From: Fulvivirga sp.
GTDB taxonomy: Bacteria > Bacteroidota > Bacteroidia > Cytophagales > Cyclobacteriaceae
Direction: 5' to 3'
Assembly (NCBI GenBank): GCA_028280565.1
Contig: JANQLQ010000025.1
Coordinates: 1 to 56,275, forward strand
DNA: 56,275 nucleotides
This document shows, piece after piece, positions 50,139-56,275 of this stretch; the stretch's first letter is position 1; each line of letters begins with the position of its first letter. The notes beneath the pieces were generated by a model, which did no database searches, was not told the DNA's origin, and saw only the letters and a program-made list of their open reading frames with translations. A program made the translations under genes and the position numbers.

Positions 50139-51818
50139 ATGATAGAACTCATGAATAAATGTAAACTGATCCTTGTAGCCCTTACGTTTTTGGCCGTTCT
50201 ATCTTGGAGTTGCGAATCAGATGATATCGGTGAAATTAGTATACCTGCCGTGCCCGCAAATGTGGCACTGGAGTTTGAGATCGATACCAATCCTAATGGG
50301 GATACAACTGGCTTGGTAACTTTCACACCGAGTGCCGAGGGGGTATTAAACTTTCATCTTTTTTTTGGAGACGTAGCCGACGAAAGACCTACGGTAGTGC
50401 GACCTGGCGCGACAGCGTCCCATACGTACTCCGCAGCCGGTATCTACTCTGTTCGGCTGGTCGCCTTTACCGCCGGTGGAATTGGTTCATCTATAACGCA
50501 AGAATTGGAGGTGCTCGGTGTGGCCATTGATCCTACTATTCTTACTCTGTTGACTGGAGGTACAGAAAACAGCTCAAAACGATGGGTATGGCGTAGTAAT
50601 GTAGGAGGTGTGAACGGTCACTTTGGGGTAGGTGCTCCCGATGGGCCGGAAGGAGGCTTCCCGGGGTTCTTCAGCGCGCCTGCCAGGGGTGCAGAGGGAG
50701 CGTTGGATGAACCCAATTGTATTTATGACGACGTATTGATCTTTAGTGTGGAAGACCAGGTACCCATCTATGAGCTAGAAACGATGGGAGACACATTCAT
50801 TAACTGGGCAGATGTTCCTACCTTATTTCCGGGGGCTACTCCTATTGAATTTGATGATGAATGCAGGCCTTCTGATGATGTGCTCAATTTAAGGGTGCCG
50901 TTTGGCATTGCCAGCGATCCCGACGGTACGCTAAACTTGATCTTGACCGCCTTAACGCCCTTGTCTTATTACGTTAATGCATCTGAATGGCGCATCTTGG
51001 AGCTTACCGAAGATATTCTAAGGGTTAGGGGAATTCAGCAACCGCAAAACCTGGCCTGGTACTTCACATTTGTCCCGGAAGGAAGCTTGGGACGACCTAA
51101 TTTTTCGAACATGATATTTGCCGAAGAGTTTGATACGGATGGCGCTCCTGACCCCACAGTATGGAATTTTGATCTTGGCGACGGATGTCCGGATCTTTGT
51201 GGATGGGGGAATAACGAACTACAAACTTACACGGACAGATCCGAAAATGTTGTCATTGAAAACGGGATGCTTAAGATCACAGCATTGAGAGAATCATTCG
51301 ATGGCCGTGAATTTACCTCCGCCCGGTTGACCACTAAGGACAATTTCGAATTTACCTATGGGCGCGTCGATGTACGTGCTAGGGTACCGGCAACAGGGGG
51401 TACCTGGCCGGCAGCTTGGATGCTAGGCGCGGATATAGATACGAATCCTTGGCCTGCCGCCGGGGAGATCGATATCATGGAACATGTGGGTAACAATGCG
51501 AATACCATCTTAGGATCGGTTCATTCTCCCTCCGGTTTTGCCGGGGATGCTAGCACGGGTGAGACGCCTGTGCCCGATGCTACGTCAGAATTCCATGTAT
51601 ATTCCATCGACTGGACTGAAACCGCCATTTCGTTTTACGTAGACGATCGGTTGTACCACACGTATAGTCCATCCGAACGGAACGCAGAGACTTACCCTTT
51701 TGATAAGGATTTTTTCTTGCTGGTCAACATGGCCATAGGCGGTAATTTGGGTGGAGATGTGGACCCGGGACTCATGGAAGAGGTGTACGAGATAGACTAC
51801 ATTAGGGTATACCAATAG
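50139..51818 (+). CDS. Lipoprotein GH16 endo-beta-1,3-glucanase (laminarinase) with PKD domain
   Basis: 559 residues. Lipobox LSWSC and acidic ESDD predict surface anchoring. A PKD-like domain (about 40-125) resembles those of the gene before it. A middle region (about 130-315; SSKRWVWRSNVGG) is of unknown family. The GH16 domain (about 320-559) has the nucleophile-Asp-acid/base set in EIDIMEHVG and the conserved WPAAWML. The EIDxME bulge is that of laminarinases. It cuts beta-1,3- (or mixed-linkage) glucan outside the cell. One base separates it from the previous stop; ATG 50151 is an alternative start. Confidence 0.9.
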   Translation: MIELMNKCKLILVALTFLAVLSWSCESDDIGEISIPAVPANVALEFEIDTNPNGDTTGLVTFTPSAEGVLNFHLFFGDVADERPTVVRPGATASHTYSAAGIYSVRLVAFTAGGIGSSITQELEVLGVAIDPTILTLLTGGTENSSKRWVWRSNVGGVNGHFGVGAPDGPEGGFPGFFSAPARGAEGALDEPNCIYDDVLIFSVEDQVPIYELETMGDTFINWADVPTLFPGATPIEFDDECRPSDDVLNLRVPFGIASDPDGTLNLILTALTPLSYYVNASEWRILELTEDILRVRGIQQPQNLAWYFTFVPEGSLGRPNFSNMIFAEEFDTDGAPDPTVWNFDLGDGCPDLCGWGNNELQTYTDRSENVVIENGMLKITALRESFDGREFTSARLTTKDNFEFTYGRVDVRARVPATGGTWPAAWMLGADIDTNPWPAAGEIDIMEHVGNNANTILGSVHSPSGFAGDASTGETPVPDATSEFHVYSIDWTETAISFYVDDRLYHTYSPSERNAETYPFDKDFFLLVNMAIGGNLGGDVDPGLMEEVYEIDYIRVYQ

Positions 51819-51843
51819 ATTCTTTGTTCTTGTTTTATTCAAA

Positions 51844-51870
51844 AGCCCGGCATCCAGGCCGGGCTAGCTT
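51844..51870 (+). terminator. Hairpin after the lipoprotein GH16 gene
   Basis: AGCCCGGC (51844-51851) pairs with GCCGGGCT (51858-51865) around a 6-nt loop. The following AGCTTAATCTTC has only a weak T run, so it may be a partial terminator that lowers expression of the next gene, 19 bp on. Confidence 0.5.
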
Positions 51871-51884
51871 AATCTTCAAAAAAG

Positions 51885-52715
51885 ATGTCTAGGAGATTTA
51901 TACCTTTTATAAGAGGGTTTTCTTACGTTTTGGTGATTGTATGGATGGCTCCCCTTACTACGATTCAATCCCAACCTAAAGCGAAACCAATATGGGCGGA
52001 AGAATTTGACTATGAAGGTTTGCCCGACCCTGCCAAATGGAGCTATGACGTAGGGGATGGTTGTCCCCGTCTTTGTGGCTGGGGTAACAACGAGTTGCAA
52101 TATTATACAACAGAGACTTCCCGAAACGCCCGGGTAGAGAAGGGGAAGCTGATCATTGAAGCTCACCGGGAGTCTTACCAGGGCCGTGACTATACTTCTG
52201 CCCGGTTGATCACCAGGAACAAAGGCGATTGGCAGTATGGCAGGATAGAAATCAGGGCCAAGTTACCCTATGGACGAGGCACCTGGCCGGCCATTTGGAT
52301 GTTGCCTACCATGGATTCCAAAGATTTTTCATGGCCCCTAGACGGTGAGATCGATATTATGGAGCATGTAGGCTATAACCAAGACATGGTGTACGGCACC
52401 ATCCATACGCAGGCCTACAACAGTATGATCGGTACCCAAAAAGTTGATAGTATCCATGTGCAAGATGCGTATCAAGCTTTTCACGTATACAGTATCCATT
52501 GGACCCCGAATAAGATCGAATGGTTTGTAGACTATGAAAAATATCATACGATAGTAAAAGATGGGAAAGAGAAGGAGAAATGGCCTTTTGACCGACCGTT
52601 TTATCTCATCATGAACCTTGCCGTCGGGGGTAGGTGGGGAGGGAAATATGGCGTGGACGAAAAAGTGTGGCCCCAGCGATTGGAAGTGGATTATGTGAGG
52701 GTGTATAAACACTGA
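51885..52715 (+). CDS. Secreted GH16 endo-beta-1,3-glucanase
   Basis: 276 residues: a cleavable signal peptide (to about SQ, residue 30) without a lipobox and one GH16 domain. The active site EIDIMEHVG is intact, and CPRLCGWGNNELQYY and WPAIWMLP match the paralogue before it closely (DGCP.LCGWGNNELQ.Y, R.Y.G.D/E.TSARL). It looks like a duplicated copy without the lipid anchor and accessory domains, so it is probably periplasmic or released. It should split laminarin oligosaccharides. The last gene of the locus. Confidence 0.9.
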   Translation: MSRRFIPFIRGFSYVLVIVWMAPLTTIQSQPKAKPIWAEEFDYEGLPDPAKWSYDVGDGCPRLCGWGNNELQYYTTETSRNARVEKGKLIIEAHRESYQGRDYTSARLITRNKGDWQYGRIEIRAKLPYGRGTWPAIWMLPTMDSKDFSWPLDGEIDIMEHVGYNQDMVYGTIHTQAYNSMIGTQKVDSIHVQDAYQAFHVYSIHWTPNKIEWFVDYEKYHTIVKDGKEKEKWPFDRPFYLIMNLAVGGRWGGKYGVDEKVWPQRLEVDYVRVYKH

Positions 52716-52792
52716 TCGTGTATCCTTTATGTATCGACCTCGGTCCAGGATAAGAAATGGTTTAATGCTCAACGATCAAACCCGGCCTATCA

Positions 52793-52880
52793 CGCAAAGC
52801 AATGTAAGAAGCACAAAGCTCGCAATGTAGCTTTTGCGACCTTTGTGGTAGTATCTTTTCGCACTTGGCGTGAAAGTCGG
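52793..52880 (+). repeat. Family D repeat
   Basis: CACGCAAAGCAATGTAAG ... TTTTGCGACCTTTGTGG ... TTCGCACTTGGCGTGAAAG with inverted CAAAG/CTTTG parts; also near 35718 and 56064. Such CACAAAG repeats are common between genes in Bacteroidota. Gap 52716-52952 has no gene. Confidence 0.55.
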
Positions 52881-52952
52881 TATGCCAGTTCCACTTCATC
52901 TCACTTTGTCCTTATCCTAAACTAGGGTTATGGTTAGGGCGAGTGTCAAGGT

Positions 52953-53432
52953 TTAACCAGGGATTTCAAAGGGTAGATGCAGTTGGTCCGCTACTGTCTC
53001 CATCTTACGCATGACCCGGCCTTGGTTTTTATGGCTAGTCAACAAAAGGGTTTCCTGATCCGTGACAAGGTAGGCATTGTATACCTCGTACCTGATGGTG
53101 GTGGAACTCCCCCTGGAATTCATGGTTTGACTACGCCTTTCTTTTTTTAGAACGAGCTTAATGAGCTGATCATATGGTCTCTTCTTTCCAAGTTCTAACC
53201 CAAATAGGCCCGTAAACTCTTTAATGGTTTTGTTGACAGGGTCTAAGCTTATCCCTTGCCGGGTAAAAGTAAGCGGCAGAGACAGCAGAAGCAAAATAGC
53301 CCCGGCCCATGGTTTGCCCAACGCGAAGAGCAAGAGCCCAGCGCCAGCGCCTGCTGCCCCAAGAAAGATAAAGTAATCCGGGAAATAAGCCCCTCGCGTG
53401 AAAGAAAGTACTTTGTTTTTACGCGTCATCAT
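52953..53432 (-). CDS. Small integral membrane protein, unknown
   Basis: 159 residues. Two hydrophobic helices close together (about 20-55; FLGAAGAGAGLLLFALG and AGAILLLLSLPLTF) and a C-terminal soluble part with strand pattern (LDPVNKTIKEFTG ... YNAYLVTDQETLLLTS), like small PH-like-domain membrane proteins. No family name is claimed. It lies 23 bp downstream of the S41 peptidase on the same strand and is probably cotranscribed. Confidence 0.6.
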   Translation of the reverse strand: MMTRKNKVLSFTRGAYFPDYFIFLGAAGAGAGLLLFALGKPWAGAILLLLSLPLTFTRQGISLDPVNKTIKEFTGLFGLELGKKRPYDQLIKLVLKKERRSQTMNSRGSSTTIRYEVYNAYLVTDQETLLLTSHKNQGRVMRKMETVADQLHLPFEIPG

Positions 53433-53455
53433 TTGAAACCCGGTACACCGGGTGT

Positions 53456-54541
53456 TTACTTCTTATCCAAGTATTCCAGGGCAGCCAATAAAACGGAATC
53501 TTCTTTTCGCTGCAGGTCCTGTGCCATATTTTTAACCTCGATGTCAACAGGAGTTCCTTTCCCTTCGTAATTCTGCTTATCCGTAGATAGGTATCTTTGG
53601 TTGCTCAAAGTGACTTTCCAGCCATTGGGTAGCTTTTTTTCAAAAATATCAGAGTAAGAACCATTACTGGTTTCGCCTATTAATGTTACGTTGGGAAGCT
53701 GGGACATCATGAGCGCCAACACATCTGCGGCGCTGGTGGACTTATCATTGGTGAGCAATACTACTTTCCTATCCAAAAACTGCACTTTTCCGTTAGGCTT
53801 GATCATCCTGGTTTCTAATGGTCCGAATTTACCTTTTGACCGGGTTTGTTTGTAAAATCCTATGGTGGGACCTTTCACAAACTTCCCTGCCACACTTTGT
53901 GAAAACCTGTCATCACCGCCTATGTTAAAACGGATATCTACAATTACTGCTTCCAGGCCTTTAAAAGAGCTGAATATTTCATCGAGCTGATTGGAAAGAG
54001 AAGGGCCGTTCATAGCCGCTAAGGTGCTGAAGCTCCTGAAAAATCTTAAATAGCCTATTTTGCCGTTTTGAGAATAGCCAAATAGCTTTTTACCCCTAAA
54101 CTTGGGTCCAATTTCGGTGATCGGGTTAAACCCATTTTCGTCCAAGGTATTTTCTGTCATTTTTTTGAAAGCCGCTCCTATTTTACTCCTAGGAATATGT
54201 TTTAGCTCCTTTAAAATGCGTGATTCCCGCGAAGCGGAAAAAGCACTGTCGATTGCTTTTGCTTTTAAAGAAACGTGGGCGTCATTCAACGGTCTGAGCA
54301 TTTTGACCATGATATGGAATAGCTCCGGACCGGCAGTATTGGATGATATGTTTTTCCTATATTCTGAGCACGTGGAGGCCCAGTCGATGTTCTTTTCTTC
54401 AAAAGAAGCATAATTCTCTTCGAACAATGTGCACAAAGCATCAAAGTTTTGAAGGGCGTCATCACGTCCTGCTTGGCCATAACAAAAAAAGGAAAGCCCA
54501 ATGAAAGTAAAGAAAAAGATGAGTCTTGGGATAGCGACCAT
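53456..54541 (-). CDS. Exported S41-family (tail-specific-protease-like) peptidase
   Basis: 361 residues with a signal peptide (MVAIPRLIFFFTFIGLSFFCYGQ). The N-terminal helical part (LCTLFEENYASFEEKNIDW; LRPLNDAHVSL) and the S41 core are present, with VDIRFNIGGDD and the nucleophile Ser in KSTSAADVLALMM. A clear PDZ domain between them is not seen. It probably degrades or processes periplasmic or surface proteins. The gap 54542-54850 upstream holds no gene. Confidence 0.8.
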   Translation of the reverse strand: MVAIPRLIFFFTFIGLSFFCYGQAGRDDALQNFDALCTLFEENYASFEEKNIDWASTCSEYRKNISSNTAGPELFHIMVKMLRPLNDAHVSLKAKAIDSAFSASRESRILKELKHIPRSKIGAAFKKMTENTLDENGFNPITEIGPKFRGKKLFGYSQNGKIGYLRFFRSFSTLAAMNGPSLSNQLDEIFSSFKGLEAVIVDIRFNIGGDDRFSQSVAGKFVKGPTIGFYKQTRSKGKFGPLETRMIKPNGKVQFLDRKVVLLTNDKSTSAADVLALMMSQLPNVTLIGETSNGSYSDIFEKKLPNGWKVTLSNQRYLSTDKQNYEGKGTPVDIEVKNMAQDLQRKEDSVLLAALEYLDKK

Positions 54542-54697
54542 AAAATGAGTTTTTGATTACGTGTTGTAAACCAGTGATGTTAAGGAATACACTTGAAGAA
54601 TTCAATGCCTCGAGTGAGTAAATGTTAATGCATTGCATTAGAACTCGTTGTTTCGGCCCGATGATTAAAGCCGGCAGTCCGCAATAAGCAATCTCAC

Positions 54698-54745
54698 CCC
54701 TCTATTTTGCCTACTGCCCTTTGCCTATTGCCGACTGATCGAGAG
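54698..54745 (+). repeat. Family C repeat trace
   Basis: TTTGCCTACTGCCCTTTGCCTATTGCCGAC, matching the core motif of 7309-7441 and 30157. It lies in the 309-bp gap between two divergent genes. Confidence 0.5.
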
Positions 54746-54770
54746 TTTCCAATCTTTAACACTCCTTGGC

Positions 54771-54784
54771 ATGATCAGGATCAT
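54771..54784. promoter_or_regulatory. Palindrome upstream of the serine hydrolase gene
   Basis: ATGATC-AG-GATCAT, perfect 6-bp arms, 67 bp before the start at 54851. Size and symmetry fit a site for a small dimeric regulator; which one is not known. Confidence 0.35.
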
Positions 54785-54850
54785 TTCTTTGAGCACCATT
54801 TAAGTTGAAATTGATGAAGTACCTGCCGATACAACTAAAAACACAGTGAA

Positions 54851-55996
54851 ATGCCCGGTCGAAATATTTTGCCAAAAGGAGTTTTGCCTTTTTTACTATG
54901 CCTAGCCAGTTGCAGTAGATGTCCCAACGATTTGGAAACGCCAGTATATCTACCCTCACCAGCGGGTAATTGGGAGGTATCCACACCCGAACAGCAAGGG
55001 CTGGACCCGGAGTTGACAGCTGAACTGTATTGCAATGCTGAAAAGCTGCCCACGCTTTACGGATTACTAGTGATCAAGAATGGCTACCTCGTGGCTGAGA
55101 AGTACTTTAATGAAGGTGCTATAGATCACAAAAACTTTGTTCAGTCGGTGACTAAAAGCTGTACTTCCGCTTTGGTAGGCATTGCACTGGACCAGGGTTG
55201 CCTCACTAGTTTAGATCAAAAACTGGTGGATTTTTTTCCAAGTCTTAATAGGCCATTCGACGATCCACGAAAAGAGCAGGTGACCCTCCGACAAATGCTC
55301 CAGATGCGAGGGGGGTATCCTTGGGAAGAGCGCCAGCCACCTTACCTTGATTCCTTATTTTTTAATGATAACTGGCATTGGATACCGCACATTGCCGATT
55401 TTCCGCTGGTAACGGACCCGGGAACAGGATTTAATTACAGTAATTTGACTTCACACCTCTTGGGAATCATTGTAGCTCGTGCTTGTGAAGCCGACCTGAC
55501 CACATATGCTCAAAGGCACCTTTTTTCCCCTATCGAGGTGGATATCGGCGAATGGCGGCAAGATGCGGATGGATACAATTGGGGATGGGGTGAGATTTCT
55601 CTTACGGCTCGTGATATGGCCAAGTTTGGGTTATTATATCTTCGAGGTGGTGAATATAAAGGGCATACGATAGTTCCTTCCACCTGGGTCGAGGAGTCGT
55701 TGAAAAGCTATTCGAGGGATATAAATTTTACAGGGTGGTTTTCCAGTAGGGCTGGCCGCTACTTCCGTGACCTGGGCTATGGCTACCAGTGGTGGTCCGC
55801 CAGCGTAGGTGAACACGAGCTGAACTATGCCTGGGGGCACGGCGGTAACCTCATTATTTTGTTGGATGCATTGGATATGGTTATCGTCACCACGGCAGAT
55901 CCGTTGTACTTTGTCCTGGGGGATGAGTCTTGGCAATATGAAGGAGCGATCATTAATACTGTAGGCAAGTTTATTCGGAAAATACCAACAGGCTGA
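54851..55996 (+). CDS. Class C beta-lactamase-like serine hydrolase lipoprotein
   Basis: 381 residues. Lipobox CLASC (about Cys21). The penicillin-binding-protein/class C fold has its three motifs: SVTK (Ser-x-x-Lys), YSN in FNYSNLTSHL, and HGG in WGHGGNL. The lengths fit esterases, D-amino-acid peptidases and beta-lactamase-like enzymes of the S12 family; beta-lactam hydrolysis cannot be claimed. Probably periplasmic or surface-facing. A single gene, divergent from the S41 peptidase. Confidence 0.82.
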   Translation: MPGRNILPKGVLPFLLCLASCSRCPNDLETPVYLPSPAGNWEVSTPEQQGLDPELTAELYCNAEKLPTLYGLLVIKNGYLVAEKYFNEGAIDHKNFVQSVTKSCTSALVGIALDQGCLTSLDQKLVDFFPSLNRPFDDPRKEQVTLRQMLQMRGGYPWEERQPPYLDSLFFNDNWHWIPHIADFPLVTDPGTGFNYSNLTSHLLGIIVARACEADLTTYAQRHLFSPIEVDIGEWRQDADGYNWGWGEISLTARDMAKFGLLYLRGGEYKGHTIVPSTWVEESLKSYSRDINFTGWFSSRAGRYFRDLGYGYQWWSASVGEHELNYAWGHGGNLIILLDALDMVIVTTADPLYFVLGDESWQYEGAIINTVGKFIRKIPTG

Positions 55997-56063
55997 TGTT
56001 GTAACCTGAACTCGATAACTATTTATCACTTTGATGTTACCTAGGGCAGTTTTGGCTAGTAGG

Positions 56064-56146
56064 CTTAGTGAACCTTTGTGTATTTGTGCCTTGGTGGCGA
56101 AGCTTCCCCGGCCACCGGGGCACGAAAGCTGCAAGAATCACAAAGG
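56064..56146 (+). repeat. Family D repeat with an internal hairpin
   Basis: AACCTTTGTGTATTTGTGCC ... CCCCGGCCACCGGGG ... GAATCACAAAGGGG, an inverted CTTTGTG/CACAAAG pair around a GC hairpin. The remainder of 55997-56275 shows no gene. Confidence 0.55.
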
Positions 56147-56275
56147 GGTCTTCCTTACGATTTAAGCTAGTGTTACGTTAACCCGGAAAATTCATTTGGA
56201 GTCGAATAATTTGGGTGTAAGGTGTTATTTTTGAGATAGTTAGAAACAAAAAACACACCTTACTGGATACCCAAA

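Noticed and set aside
54851-55996. Antibiotic resistance beta-lactamase
   Set aside because: The three active-site motifs are shared with many esterases and peptidases of the same fold, and nothing specific for beta-lactams is visible.

Overview
The window reads as chromosome of a free-living, probably marine member of the Bacteroidota, most likely order Cytophagales. The reasons are a SusC/SusD pair, many lipoproteins with a Cys-Asp/Glu-rich start, TAnnTTTG-type -7 promoter elements, Nudix-type (NrtR-like) and Y_Y_Y/LuxR-type regulators, weak Shine-Dalgarno use, and families of short intergenic repeats typical of this phylum. No tRNA, rRNA, CRISPR array, phage or transposase gene is visible. 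44 protein genes are annotated.

Layout. 0-1.5 kb: no protein gene; copies of a ~405-bp dispersed repeat (family A) flank a promoter-terminator unit that may encode a small RNA. 1.5-3.5 kb: minus-strand arsenic operon arsR-arsI-aquaporin-arsN2 with two identical-architecture ArsR operators. 3.5-7.5 kb: repeat-rich DNA (family B palindromic elements and a 21-bp tandem repeat) around an ECF sigma factor, a PIG-L deacetylase and a possible small membrane peptide. 7.5-13.3 kb: two convergent GH3 glycosidases, each carrying a PA14 domain, plus a small lipoprotein. 13.7-16.3 kb: alkylation-repair operon in which Ada is split (HTH-methyltransferase, 2OG-Fe(II) oxygenase, separate Ada zinc domain, AlkB). 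16.3-22.4 kb: AraC regulator, ABM monooxygenase-like protein, Tat-exported metallo-beta-lactamase-fold protein, aconitase A and a short-chain dehydrogenase.

22.6-36.4 kb: a secreted alpha/alpha-barrel protein of unknown specificity, an SDR, HD phosphohydrolase, alpha-carbonic anhydrase, a kinase-fold/HAD pair, an SRPBCC-GyrI protein, a membrane-anchored GH3 divergent from an NrtR-like regulator with a clear operator-promoter, another AraC regulator, a lipocalin-like lipoprotein and a hemerythrin-like protein. 37-40.3 kb: two lipoproteins (one MBL-fold) and a Crp/Fnr regulator.

40.7-52.7 kb is the clearest functional unit: a beta-1,3-glucan (laminarin) utilisation locus. A membrane-bound propeller/Y_Y_Y/LuxR regulator is divergent from susC-susD-surface glycan-binding protein-lipoprotein GH16-secreted GH16. 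The surface GH16 enzymes should cut laminarin, SusCD should import oligosaccharides, and the GH3 enzymes elsewhere in the window could finish them to glucose. 52.9-56.3 kb: membrane protein, S41 peptidase and a class C beta-lactamase-like serine hydrolase.

Nothing here is a clear, wholly new defence or mobile system. The most novel-looking signals are the orphan promoter-palindrome-terminator unit, the 21-bp repeat that reads as degenerate heptapeptides on the minus strand, the nested palindromic repeat families, the split Ada operon, and the operator architectures at arsR, at the AraC-ABM gap and at the NrtR-GH3 gap. All functions are inferred from sequence reading alone; no database search was possible.
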